Shown here in pieces: positions 53,872 to 62,315 of a stretch of 64,000 nt of DNA. Position numbers and translations under genes: made by a program. This DNA is from an uncultured Oceanisphaera sp. (lineage in GTDB: Bacteria > Pseudomonadota > Gammaproteobacteria > Enterobacterales > Aeromonadaceae), in assembly GCF_947495715.1 (NCBI RefSeq), contig NZ_CANLZU010000001.1, positions 62,001-126,000 of the forward strand. The letters run 5' to 3'. Every line of letters begins with the position of its first letter. The first letter of the stretch is position 1. The notes under the pieces are model-generated. The model had not been told where the DNA came from, did not search any database, and saw only the letters and a program-made list of their open reading frames with translations.

Positions 53872-53936
53872 GGAGCAAAGCGATCTGCTCTGCCGACCTT
53901 CTATTACGGCGAGTCGGCGGAGCTGGCCCTTTGCCC
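53872..53936. repeat. Palindromic repeat element, copy F (internal hairpins deleted)
   Basis: Arms GGAGCAAAGCGATCTGCTC and GGAGCTGGCCCTTTGCCC with GCCGAC / GTCGGC match copies D, E and G1, but only about 15 bases (CTTCTATTACGGCGA) remain between them. Fills much of the 344-base gap before ettA; 53937-54138 shows nothing clear. Confidence 0.75.
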
Positions 53937-54138
53937 GACTTGCATGAACATTCAAAGTACCGCACCCTCGTGAAATTCCCGTTTCTCCGCTTTCGGACAC
54001 TGGCATTCCCCGCCCAGCCAAGTACCATATAGCGCCATGGCCCTGCGTTGGCCGCAGGTTTGGCATACCTGGCACAGCCTGCCACCATCACCTGTCAAGA
54101 CGGCCTGTCAACTCACTGATTTATCAGGACAATCATAA

Positions 54139-55806
54139 ATGGCTCAATTTGTTTACAGCATGAATCGCGTGGGCAAGGTAGTTCCGCCCAAGCGTCATAT
54201 TCTGAAGAATATCTCCCTGTCGTTTTTCCCCGGCGCCAAGATTGGCGTACTGGGTCTGAACGGCGCCGGTAAATCCACGCTGCTGCGCATCATGGCCGGC
54301 CTGGATACCGAAATCGAGGGCGAAGCCCGCCCCCAGCCCGGCATCAACATCGGCTACCTGCCCCAGGAGCCTAAGCTCAAGCCGGAGCAGACGGTACGCG
54401 AAGCCATCGAAGAAGCGGTTTCCGAAGTGGCCGGCGCGCTGAAAGAGCTGGACGAAGTCTACACCGCCTATGCGGATCCGGACGCCGACTTCGACAAACT
54501 GGCCAAGCGTCAGGGTCAGCTGGAAGCCATCATTCAGGCCCACGACGGCCACAACCTGGACAACCAGCTGGAACGCGCCGCCGACGCCCTGCGTCTGCCG
54601 CCCTGGGAAGCCACCATCGACAAGCTGTCCGGTGGTGAACGCCGCCGGGTGGCCATGTGTCAGCTGCTGCTGGAAAAACCGGACATGCTGCTGCTGGACG
54701 AACCCACCAACCACCTGGACGCCGAGTCCGTGGCCTGGCTGGAGCGCTTCCTGCACGACTACGAAGGCACCGTCGTGGCCATTACCCACGATCGTTATTT
54801 CCTCGATAACGTGGCCGGTTGGATCCTGGAGCTGGACCGGGGCGAGGGTATTCCGTGGGAAGGCAACTACTCTTCCTGGCTGGAGCAGAAAGACGCGCGT
54901 CTGTCGCAGGAGCAGTCTTCCGAGGCCGCCCGCCAGAAGTCGATCCAGAAAGAACTGGAATGGGTTCGTCAGAATCCGAAAGGTCGTCAGGCCAAGTCCA
55001 AGGCCCGTATGGCCCGCTTTGAAGAACTGCAGAATCAGGACTTCCAGAAGCGTAACGAAACCAACGAACTGTTCATTCCGCCCGGCCCGCGCTTGGGTGA
55101 TCAGGTGATCGAAGTCGAGCACCTGACCAAGTCCTACGGCGACCGGGTGCTGATCGACGATCTGTCGTTCAGCATCCCCAAGGGCGCCATCGTCGGTATT
55201 ATCGGCCCCAACGGCGCCGGTAAGTCCACCCTGTTCCGCATGATGACCGGTGCCGAGCAGCCGGACTCAGGCAGCATCACCCTGGGTGAGTCGGTACAGC
55301 TGGCTTCGGTCGAGCAGTTCCGTGACAGCATGGACGACAGCAAAACCGTGTGGGAAGAAGTGGCCAATGGCCAGGATATGCTGCGCATCGGCAACCTGGA
55401 GATCCCCAGCCGCGCCTATCTGGGACGGTTCAACTTCAAGGGCATCGACCAGCAGAAGCGGGTCGGCGAGCTGTCCGGTGGTGAACGTGGCCGCCTGCAC
55501 ATGGCCAAACTGCTGCAGACCGGCGGCAACGTGCTGCTGCTGGATGAACCGACCAACGATCTGGACATCGAAACCCTGCGCGCGCTGGAAAACGCCCTGC
55601 TGGAATTCCCCGGTTGCGCCATGGTGATTTCGCACGATCGCTGGTTCCTCGACCGCATCGCTACCCACATCCTGGATTACCAGGACGAGGGCAAGGTGGA
55701 ATTCTTCGAAGGCAACTTCACCGAATACGAAGACTGGAAGAAGAAAACCTACGGCGCCGAATCCGTGCAGCCCAAGCGCATCAAGTACAAAAAAGTCACC
55801 AAGTAA
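54139..55806 (+). CDS. ettA: Energy-dependent translational throttle protein EttA (ABC-F)
   Basis: 555 residues, the E. coli EttA length. Two ABC cassettes: Walker A GLNGAGKST and GPNGAGKST, signatures LSGGERRRV and LSGGERGRL, Walker B LLLDEPTNHLD and LLLDEPTNDLD, with the arm/linker region between. Binds the ribosomal E site and gates the first elongation step according to ATP level. Monocistronic. Confidence 0.96.
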   Translation: MAQFVYSMNRVGKVVPPKRHILKNISLSFFPGAKIGVLGLNGAGKSTLLRIMAGLDTEIEGEARPQPGINIGYLPQEPKLKPEQTVREAIEEAVSEVAGALKELDEVYTAYADPDADFDKLAKRQGQLEAIIQAHDGHNLDNQLERAADALRLPPWEATIDKLSGGERRRVAMCQLLLEKPDMLLLDEPTNHLDAESVAWLERFLHDYEGTVVAITHDRYFLDNVAGWILELDRGEGIPWEGNYSSWLEQKDARLSQEQSSEAARQKSIQKELEWVRQNPKGRQAKSKARMARFEELQNQDFQKRNETNELFIPPGPRLGDQVIEVEHLTKSYGDRVLIDDLSFSIPKGAIVGIIGPNGAGKSTLFRMMTGAEQPDSGSITLGESVQLASVEQFRDSMDDSKTVWEEVANGQDMLRIGNLEIPSRAYLGRFNFKGIDQQKRVGELSGGERGRLHMAKLLQTGGNVLLLDEPTNDLDIETLRALENALLEFPGCAMVISHDRWFLDRIATHILDYQDEGKVEFFEGNFTEYEDWKKKTYGAESVQPKRIKYKKVTK

Positions 55807-55831
55807 CACTGTTTACCCGATGAACAACACC

Positions 55832-55856
55832 AAAGCCCGCATGATGCGGGCTTTTT
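55832..55856 (+). terminator. Rho-independent terminator after ettA
   Basis: AAAGCCCGC-ATGAT-GCGGGCTTT followed by TTG. Confidence 0.9.
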
Positions 55857-56039
55857 GTTGACTGATGTCAACTGCATCGAGGACCATCGAACCAGCTATA
55901 ATGATGTTCAAATCCAGCTGGAAATTCGGCAACGGCGCGCCCGCATGCTTGCCACCGAGCAAGACTCCATTTGTTTGGGTCATGTTTCGCGACTTTTTCA
56001 GGCAAGGTAAAACATAGGGTAGAGTGACAAGGGCGTGAT

Positions 56040-56480
56040 ATGAGTTTTGAACAAATCTTTGATGACAGTTACGAACGCGTTTTACGCACCCGCAAGGATG
56101 GAACCGATTTTTTCGGCGCCTTCTATCATCGATTTCTGCATGATGACGAAAGAATCGCCCAACGTTTTGCAAATACCGACATGGCGGTTCAGCAAAGCAT
56201 GTTGAAAAAGTCCTTCTACAGCCTGTTTGCTTTTTATGCCAGTGGCCAGGCTGACGGTGCGATTCGCCGCATCGCCGAAAGGCACAACCGTGACCATCTG
56301 GACATTCATCCAGAATTTTATGATCGCTGGCTTGAATGTTTGATCAGTAGCGTAAAGCGGTTTGACGATGAGTTTTCGGAAGACGTGGAGTTAGCCTGGC
56401 GTCTGGTGATGGCTCCCGGCATTACCTATATGAAATTCAAATACGACAAGCCATGCCCGACGCCGTCCGGGAAACGGTAA
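56040..56480 (+). CDS. Single-domain globin
   Basis: 146 residues aligning by eye with the globin part of Hmp: Tyr29 at B10, Phe43 at CD1, Gln51/52 near E7 and the proximal His82 (IAERHNRDHLDIHPEFYDRW). No reductase domain. Single-domain globins with TyrB10/GlnE7 often bind O2 or NO. Alone on its transcript as far as visible; azlCD follows in a different context. The heme-ligand assignment is inferred, not proven. Confidence 0.75.
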   Translation: MSFEQIFDDSYERVLRTRKDGTDFFGAFYHRFLHDDERIAQRFANTDMAVQQSMLKKSFYSLFAFYASGQADGAIRRIAERHNRDHLDIHPEFYDRWLECLISSVKRFDDEFSEDVELAWRLVMAPGITYMKFKYDKPCPTPSGKR

Positions 56481-56603
56481 ACTGCGGCACGTATTCCGGC
56501 CTGCCGCTGAGGTCGGCACCGAACTGTGAGCCTGCCGCCTCGCCCCTCACCCTGCATGATGGTATTCTTGTCGGCTTTGCACAGCATGAGCCCCGAGACC
56601 GTT

Positions 56604-57314
56604 ATGGACACTTACGCCGAACAGGCGCGACTGGAGCCAGCCGATGCCTGGTTTGGCTTCAAGCAGCTGTTACCACTCTCCTTTTTTGTGGCCGCCTTCG
56701 GGCTGGCCTTTGGCCTGGCCGCCGCGCAGGAAGGCTTGAGCGAAGGCAGCATAGTGTTGATGAGCGCGCTGGTGTTTGCCGGTACCTCCCAGTTTGCCGC
56801 GCTGGACATCTGGGGCACCCAGGTGCCGCTGGTGCCGCTGATCATCACCACCTTTGCCATCAACGCCCGTCATCTGCTGATGGGCGCCAGCCTCTATCCC
56901 TGGCTACGCCATCTGTCGTTACCCAAGCGCTACGCCATCATGCTGTTTGCCTCCGATGCCAACTGGGCCATGGCGATGCAGGGCTTTCACAAGGGCGAGC
57001 GGGCATTGGGCATTCTGTTTGGCGGCGGTCTGGCCATCTGGTCGTTCTGGATGATCGGTACCTGGCTCGGCCTCTATTTCGGCAGCGCCATCGAAGACCC
57101 GTTCAGCATAGGGCTGGACATGGTGCTGGGCTGCTTTCTGCTGGCCATGACCCTGGGCGGACGCAAAGATCTGCGCACCTTCATTATCTGGGTCGTGGCG
57201 GGCGCGTCGGCGATGATGGCCTACTGGTGGCTGCCCGCCAACAGTCATGTAGTGGTGGGCGCCCTGTCGGGCGGCCTGCTCGGCGCCCTGTGGATGGAGA
57301 AAAAACCAAAATGA
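56604..57314 (+). CDS. azlC: AzlC family branched-chain amino-acid exporter, large subunit
   Basis: About 236 residues with seven or eight helices (LLPLSFFVAAFGLAFGLAAA, VFAGTSQFAALDIWG, ITTFAINARHLLMGA). Exports branched-chain amino acids with AzlD. Start uncertain: ATG at 56604 or 56586; neither has a strong ribosome site, and the open frame reaches back to 56526. Its stop overlaps azlD (ATGA). Confidence 0.87.
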   Translation: MDTYAEQARLEPADAWFGFKQLLPLSFFVAAFGLAFGLAAAQEGLSEGSIVLMSALVFAGTSQFAALDIWGTQVPLVPLIITTFAINARHLLMGASLYPWLRHLSLPKRYAIMLFASDANWAMAMQGFHKGERALGILFGGGLAIWSFWMIGTWLGLYFGSAIEDPFSIGLDMVLGCFLLAMTLGGRKDLRTFIIWVVAGASAMMAYWWLPANSHVVVGALSGGLLGALWMEKKPK

Positions 57315-57628
57315 CACTGGAAACCGCCGGTTCAGGCACCCTGCTGATTATCGGCGTCATGGCCGTCGTGACCCTGGCCACCCGCTGGGGCGGCGTTTTC
57401 GTGATGTCGCTGATCCCCATCAACCATAGGGTGCAGCAGTTTATCAGCGCCATGTCCGGCTCGGTACTGGTGGCCATTCTGACGCCGCTGGCGGTCAACG
57501 GCGATATCGGCGCCCGCATGGCGCTGCTGGCCACGGCACTGACCATGCTGGTGCTGAAAAAGCCGCTGCCGGCCATTACCGCCGGTATCATAGCCGCGGC
57601 GCTCAGCCGACACTTCTTCGGCGGTTAA
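57311..57628 (+). CDS. azlD: AzlD family exporter small subunit
   Basis: 105 residues, about four helices; pairs with AzlC. The ATG at 57311 overlaps the azlC stop. In a +1-shifted frame the open reading continues back to 56453, but the codons before 57311 are only the azlC shadow. Confidence 0.87.
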   Translation: MTLETAGSGTLLIIGVMAVVTLATRWGGVFVMSLIPINHRVQQFISAMSGSVLVAILTPLAVNGDIGARMALLATALTMLVLKKPLPAITAGIIAAALSRHFFGG

Positions 57629-57656
57629 CCGCCAATAGTGCTGCTAAACGTTGATA

Positions 57657-57762
57657 TGTCGGCCAAAGGGCCCGCTCCGCCGACTCGCTATGAATACATC
57701 CATGTACGCTCTCTGTTTCATCCATGAAACAGAAGGTCGGCTGAGCAGATCCCTTTGCCCTC
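57657..57762. repeat. Palindromic two-hairpin repeat element, copy G1
   Basis: Arms CAAAGGGCCCGCTCCGCCGA and TCGGCTGAGCAGATCCCTTT. Internal hairpins TACA-TCCA-TGTA (57695-57706) and CTGTTTCA-TCCA-TGAAACAG (57713-57732): the family order in reverse orientation. First of a pair in the 406-base azlD/PhyH gap. Confidence 0.85.
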
Positions 57763-57815
57763 CTTGATACAGCCGGGTCGTCTGTTAACACCTCCTGCGG
57801 ATAACTCGGCGCTCC

Positions 57816-57925
57816 AAAAGAGGTAACAGAGATCGCCTCCCACGACCGTGAAATACCATGGATGGTATTTCCGAGCATACAGGGATGTACTCGTAGCGTG
57901 TCGTGAGAGGCGGCTGTGTTGCCTC
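57816..57925. repeat. Palindromic two-hairpin repeat element, copy G2
   Basis: Arms AGAGGTAACAGAGATCGCC and GGCGGCTGTGTTGCCTC with CACGAC / GTCGTG. Internal hairpins AAATACCA-TGGA-TGGTATTT (57851-57870) and TACA-GGGA-TGTA (57878-57889). Opposite orientation to G1, joined to it by the linker GTCGTCTGTTAACACCTCC and CTCGGCGCTCC. Confidence 0.85.
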
Positions 57926-57991
57926 AGGAGTGAGGACTCTGAATATGCACACATACTGGATGTAACTGGTCTAATCGCCGCCGTTCAATGC

Positions 57992-58017
57992 AAAAGCCCG
58001 CCGTATGGCGGGCTTTT
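57992..58017. terminator. Terminator between azlCD and the PhyH gene
   Basis: AAAA-GCCCGCC-GTAT-GGCGGGC-TTTT, usable in both directions; on the minus strand it follows the PhyH gene. Confidence 0.9.
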
Positions 58018-58034
58018 CTGGTTTACAGCCAGGC

Positions 58035-58865
58035 TTAGCGTTGCCACACCACCGGGAACCAGTCTTCCCGCATCTTGTCGCCGGTTTGCAGGTTTATACC
58101 GTCAAACGGCGGCGAGGTGGCGCCACCACGGTCTACATAACGCACATCGTCGCCCATGAAGCGGGTAGAAAAGGCCCGGCGACGATTCATGGTCTGGTTG
58201 CCCGGGGCGCCGTGTACCGTCTTGAAGTTGAACAGCAAGGCATCGCCCAGCTCCATTTCGGGGATCATGATCTCGAAGTCGCCGCCGTCGATATCCGGCA
58301 TTTCCATGAAGTGGCTGTCTTCCTTGTACCAGGAGGCATTGGTCGACCATTTGCTCGGCCGTACCAGCCTGGGCCAGCGGTGGGAGCCCAGTACCACCTG
58401 CAGGGCGTTTTCCGGGGTGATGGGATCCAGCGGTATCCAGTAGCTGCCGGTCTGCTCGCCGTCGACGCAGTAATAGGGCAGGTCCTGATGCCAGGGAGTG
58501 GCCTTGGAGGTACCCGGCTCTTTCACCAGAATGTGCTCATGAAACACCTGAATACGCTCCGAGCCGGTGGCTTCGCCGACGATGGCGGCCCCCGGCGACT
58601 GCTCGATCCACCGTTTGAACTCGGGAATACGCTGCCAGTTGCAGTAATCCTCAAAGAAACGGCCGGTATCGTTGCCGGTGACGTTTTCACGGCCATGCTC
58701 GCTGGGGTCGTTCAGCACCCTGTCGAAGCCGGCACGCAGTGGTTCAATCCAGTCCTTGAACACGCCCTTGATCACGATGGCGCCATCGCGCTCATACGCC
58801 GCCTTTTGCTCTGGTGTCAGCCACATTTTTTTGGCTGAAGACTGTGCGGTTACCGGCATATTCAT
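58035..58865 (-). CDS. Phytanoyl-CoA dioxygenase (PhyH) family oxygenase
   Basis: 276 residues with the Fe(II)/2-oxoglutarate facial triad His-x-Asp (WHQDLPYYCVDG) and a distal His (FKTVHGAPGN). PhyH-family enzymes hydroxylate diverse small molecules; the substrate is unknown and the gene lacks ectoine or other biosynthetic neighbours. The ATG at 58865 is preceded by AAAGGAAAACAGC. Divergent from a LysR regulator. Confidence 0.88.
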   Translation of the reverse strand: MNMPVTAQSSAKKMWLTPEQKAAYERDGAIVIKGVFKDWIEPLRAGFDRVLNDPSEHGRENVTGNDTGRFFEDYCNWQRIPEFKRWIEQSPGAAIVGEATGSERIQVFHEHILVKEPGTSKATPWHQDLPYYCVDGEQTGSYWIPLDPITPENALQVVLGSHRWPRLVRPSKWSTNASWYKEDSHFMEMPDIDGGDFEIMIPEMELGDALLFNFKTVHGAPGNQTMNRRRAFSTRFMGDDVRYVDRGGATSPPFDGINLQTGDKMREDWFPVVWQR

Positions 58866-58922
58866 GCTGTTTTCCTTTCTCTTCATGAGTAATGAATCGA
58901 CTTTAACACTTCCATTACATAG

Positions 58923-58943
58923 TATAAAAATACACTTTTTATA
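58923..58943. promoter_or_regulatory. Palindromic operator between the PhyH gene and its LysR regulator
   Basis: TATAAAAA-TACAC-TTTTTATA, perfect 8-bp arms with a 5-base centre in the 94-base divergent gap. A likely LysR site, though the AT content also resembles promoter elements. Confidence 0.45.
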
Positions 58944-58959
58944 TTAAGTACATAGACCA

Positions 58960-59865
58960 ATGGCTATTCCCTTCACCTTCCGTCAATTGAGTTATTTTGT
59001 GTCCGTGGCCCAGCATGGCAGCATCAGCAAAGCCGCCGAGGCATTGCATGTATCTCAGCCGTCGGTGTCCATCGCCATTCATCAGCTGGAGAGTCTGCTT
59101 AACCAGCCGCTGTTTCAACGCCATCGCGGCCAGGGAGTCAGCCTGACCCCCAGGGGGGAAGAATTACTCAAGAAAGCGCGCCAGATCCTCACCCTGTCTC
59201 ATAACCTGCTGGCCCGCCGGCATGAGCATGAAACAGAAGTAGAGGGGCAACTGGTCATTTGCTGTTTTCGGGACATAGCGCCTTATTACCTGCCCCGGCT
59301 GGTCAGCGAATTCGAGCGGCGTTACCCCCACATTCGAGTGGTGATGCAAGAGCAGGATCTGGCCGGGGTCAGCCAGGCGCTCAAACAGGGCAAGGCCGAG
59401 CTGGCACTGAGTTATGAACTGGGCCTGCCCCAGCAGACAGAAGTGCAGGTGCTGGACGAGCTGAAGCCCTATGCCCTGTTGCCGGCCGGTCACGCGCTTG
59501 CCGCCAAGCCGGTACTCGGTCTGGCGGAAATAGCGGCTGAGACCCTGATACTGCAGGACATGCCGCTGACCCGGGAGTATTTCATGTCACTGTTCTGGCA
59601 TCAGGATCTCAAGCCACGCCAGATACACACCACCGCCTCGTTCGAGATGCAGCGAGGGCTGGTGGCGCATGGTCATGGGGTGGCGCTGTCCTGCACCCGC
59701 CCGGCGGGCGATCAAAGCTACGACGGTGAACCTTTGGCCTGCCGACCATTGCAGGATGAATTTCCGCCCCAGCGGGTGGTGCTGGCCCGCTCCCGAGAAT
59801 TTCCGCTCTCCATCCCCGCCCGGCTGTTTCTCGACAGCGTCGCCGGGCTGAATAATCAGGCATAA
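58960..59865 (+). CDS. LysR family regulator divergent from the PhyH gene
   Basis: 301 residues: an N-terminal winged helix (ISKAAEALHVSQPSVSIAIH) and a substrate-binding domain resembling those of HdfR/CysB-type regulators (EVEGQLVICCFRDIAPYYLP). By position it should control the PhyH oxygenase. Effector unknown. Confidence 0.85.
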   Translation: MAIPFTFRQLSYFVSVAQHGSISKAAEALHVSQPSVSIAIHQLESLLNQPLFQRHRGQGVSLTPRGEELLKKARQILTLSHNLLARRHEHETEVEGQLVICCFRDIAPYYLPRLVSEFERRYPHIRVVMQEQDLAGVSQALKQGKAELALSYELGLPQQTEVQVLDELKPYALLPAGHALAAKPVLGLAEIAAETLILQDMPLTREYFMSLFWHQDLKPRQIHTTASFEMQRGLVAHGHGVALSCTRPAGDQSYDGEPLACRPLQDEFPPQRVVLARSREFPLSIPARLFLDSVAGLNNQA

Positions 59866-59870
59866 AAAAA

Positions 59871-59944
59871 CCGTAAGACCCCGGGTTCAGGTTGAACCCG
59901 GGGTCTTACGGCTTATGGCTTATGGCTTATGGCTTATGGCTTAC
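59871..59944. repeat. 19-bp terminator stem plus GGCTTAT heptamer array at a convergent junction
   Basis: CCGTAAGACCCCGGGTTCA (59871-59889), loop GGT, and its perfect complement (59893-59911), preceded by A7. Then four GGCTTAT units (59910-59937) and one GGCTTAC. The minus-strand transporter's stop codon (59943-59941) lies in the last unit. One of the strongest hairpins in the window. Confidence 0.9.
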
Positions 59945-61281
59945 AATACCTGCGCCGCTATCCAACCGAAGATCACCAACGGAATGTTGTAATGAATGAA
60001 GGTGGGGATCACAGAATCACGAATATGATCGTGCTGACCGTCCGCGTTCAGGCCGGCGGTTGGTCCCAGGGTCGAGTCGGAGGCCGGTGACCCCGCATCA
60101 CCCAGGGCACCGGCGGTGCCCACCAGCGCCAGCGTCGCCAGGGGTGAAAAACCGAAGCTGATGGCCAGCGGCACATAAATAGCGGCGATAATGGGAATGG
60201 TAGAGAACGAGGAGCCAATGCCCATGGTAATGAAGAGCCCCACCAGCAGCATGACCAGTGCCGCCAGCGGCGGGCTGTTGCCAATCAGTTCACCGGAGCC
60301 GGCCACCAGTTCGGGAATGGCACCAGAGGCCTTCATTACCCCGGCAAACCCCGAGGCGGCAATCATGATAAAGCCAATCAGCGCCATCAATCGCATGCCC
60401 TGGGTAAAGACGTCGTCCTGATCCTTCCACTTGAACAGGCCATTCATCGACAGCAGGGCAAAACCCAGCAGACCGCCCAGCACCATGGAGCCGGTGCTCA
60501 ATTGCACCACCAGGGCACCGACAATGGCGGCGATAATCATCAGCAGTTGTTTGCGACTGAGCCGGGTTTGTGGTGTGCCCTGCTCTTTAACGGCGACCTG
60601 CTGATGCTGGTAATCTCGCGGCCGACGATAGCTGAACAGCACCGCAACCCCCAGCCCCAGCACCATACCCAATGCGGGCAGCAGCATCGCCTTGGGCGCC
60701 ATGCCCGGTGTGATATGCATGCCCAGCCCGTCACCGGCCTGGTTGACGCTGTTGGTCAGAATATCGTTGAGGAAAATGGTGCCAAACCCCACCGGGGTGG
60801 TCATGTACATGATGGTGATACTGAAGGTGATCACACAGGCCACGGCGCGGCGATCCAGCTTCAGCATGCTCATCAGCCCCAGCAACGGCGGTACCAGAAT
60901 GGGAATAAAGGCGATATGTACCGGCACCACGGTACCGGAAGCGGCACCCACGATGATCAGGGCACCGAATATCAACCATTTTACGCCGCTCAGCTGGCCC
61001 GGCTCGCGCCGGGTACCGACCCAGCCCAGGGCCTTGTTGGCCACCAGATCGGTAATACCGGTACGCGACAGCGCCACCGCAAAGGCCCCCAGGGTGGCAT
61101 AGGCCAGCGCGACGGTGGCGCCGCCGCCCAGACCGTCGTTAAAGGCGCCAATCACCTGCTCTACCGACATGCCGGCCCAGAGCCCGCCAATCAGGGCGGC
61201 GACCACCAGCGAAAACACCACAGATACCCGAGCCAGGCATAACGCAACCATCACCAGGATGGCCAGAACAATGGCATTCAT
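59941..61281 (-). CDS. Na+/H+ antiporter-like / histidine-permease family transporter (YuiF-like)
   Basis: 446 residues with about eleven or twelve helices. Segments VGAASGTVVPVHIAFIPILV, TIMYMTTPVGFGTIFLNDIL and the LGDAGSPASDSTLGPTAGLN loop place it in the NhaC/YuiF-like ion-transporter superfamily. The substrate (ion or carboxylate/amino acid) cannot be decided. The ATG at 61281 follows GAGGGAG; a GTG at 61290 is less likely. Confidence 0.8.
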   Translation of the reverse strand: MNAIVLAILVMVALCLARVSVVFSLVVAALIGGLWAGMSVEQVIGAFNDGLGGGATVALAYATLGAFAVALSRTGITDLVANKALGWVGTRREPGQLSGVKWLIFGALIIVGAASGTVVPVHIAFIPILVPPLLGLMSMLKLDRRAVACVITFSITIMYMTTPVGFGTIFLNDILTNSVNQAGDGLGMHITPGMAPKAMLLPALGMVLGLGVAVLFSYRRPRDYQHQQVAVKEQGTPQTRLSRKQLLMIIAAIVGALVVQLSTGSMVLGGLLGFALLSMNGLFKWKDQDDVFTQGMRLMALIGFIMIAASGFAGVMKASGAIPELVAGSGELIGNSPPLAALVMLLVGLFITMGIGSSFSTIPIIAAIYVPLAISFGFSPLATLALVGTAGALGDAGSPASDSTLGPTAGLNADGQHDHIRDSVIPTFIHYNIPLVIFGWIAAQVL

Positions 61282-61395
61282 AGGATCCACTCCCTCATAT
61301 AATCAAGTCCCTTTATCGATGTATTCTCGGTGCCCGAACAACACCAGGCACTCACAAAAAATTAACATTAAATACACATTAACGATTCATATAGT

Positions 61396-61407
61396 TTGTA
61401 TATACAA
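61396..61407. promoter_or_regulatory. TTGTATATACAA palindrome upstream of the transporter
   Basis: 12-bp perfect palindrome of the type bound by GntR-family regulators, 115 bases before the transporter ATG. No GntR gene in the window. Confidence 0.4.
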
Positions 61408-61515
61408 TAGATATCTTTTTAGCTATCCACCTTGCACGCGCCCCCTGAACCAGAGCGAATACCGCCAGACCGCCTCTCCCGCCATGCTCCGAAAGAGAGC
61501 AATATCCGGGATGAT

Positions 61516-62106
61516 TTATCCCTGCAGCGCCTTGCCGACCAGGGCCTGCATGGCAGGAGCAAGCGGCACTTGCAGGGCGGCGGCGTGACCGTCCGGCGAC
61601 ATCTTGCCCCAGGTTTTGCCAATGATATCGATTAGCTTGTCTTCCTGGTGTCGTGTCGCGAAGTCGGCCAGGTAATAACGAATAAACACCAGACAAATTA
61701 CGTCTTCCAGCGCCTGCACCAGCGGATCCCGCTTAAGTTGCTTTTTCAGCAGCAGCTCCTTGACTCGTTGCTGCTCGTCTTCGCCGTAACCGACTTTTGC
61801 CATCAGGTTGGCGGTCAGATCACCATGAAATTGCGCCAGATCAGTGCGCCAGCGTTTGTAACCGGCCTTATCCATCGGGTAGTCGGATCGCGGAATACTC
61901 CAGCGCTTGATGTGCTGCGCCCGACAGGCAATTTGCAGCAGTTCCGGTGCATTCGGCATAAATTGCGCCAGAGTGTCGCTCATTCGGCAACTATACAGAT
62001 ACTCCTTCGGCCAATGCTGACCGTCGGCCAGCTCCTGATTGGGATCTTCGCGATTTTCGGCGTCAATCAGCGCCAATACCTGCTGTAAACGGGAATCCTG
62101 GGTCAT
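61516..62106 (-). CDS. DUF4202 protein
   Basis: 196 residues, mostly helical, with conserved stretches GQHWPKEYLYSCRMSDTL, QIACRAQHIKRWSIPRSDYP and HGDLTANLMAKVGYG, matching the DUF4202 family (function unknown; a metal-binding His/Asp pattern is visible). The ATG at 62106 is preferred over the longer frame from 62298. Divergent from hmp across NsrR-like sites, suggesting co-regulation by nitric oxide. Confidence 0.8.
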   Translation of the reverse strand: MTQDSRLQQVLALIDAENREDPNQELADGQHWPKEYLYSCRMSDTLAQFMPNAPELLQIACRAQHIKRWSIPRSDYPMDKAGYKRWRTDLAQFHGDLTANLMAKVGYGEDEQQRVKELLLKKQLKRDPLVQALEDVICLVFIRYYLADFATRHQEDKLIDIIGKTWGKMSPDGHAAALQVPLAPAMQALVGKALQG

Positions 62107-62239
62107 CACCTGACATCCTGTGGAGGTAACAAAAAAAGCATTGTTACCTCTGGGTCTGTAAATGCAAGCAGCAATCAAGGAGTTACTCCATTTAACCCGA
62201 TAAAAAGTGGCCGACGCCCTCGAATAAATTTCGACTCCG

Positions 62240-62268
62240 TATTGATGCATATCAAATATAGCTATAAT
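62240..62268 (+). promoter_or_regulatory. hmp promoter overlapping an NsrR-like site
   Basis: TATTGA (62240-62245), 17-base spacer, TATAAT (62263-62268). The segment TTGATGCATATCAAATATAG (62242-62261 and on to 62264) matches about 15 of 23 positions of the NsrR consensus AAGATGCAT-N5-ATGCATCTT, covering the -35 region. Confidence 0.6.
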
Positions 62269-62277
62269 ATGCCGCTT

Positions 62278-62300
62278 AAGTTGCATCCTGAATATCACTT
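62278..62300 (+). promoter_or_regulatory. Second NsrR-like site upstream of hmp
   Basis: AAGTTGCAT-CCTGA-ATATCACTT, about 15 of 23 matches to the NsrR consensus including both outer triplets, starting a few bases after the expected transcription start. Confidence 0.5.
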
Positions 62301-62315
62301 AAAGAGAGCCATATC

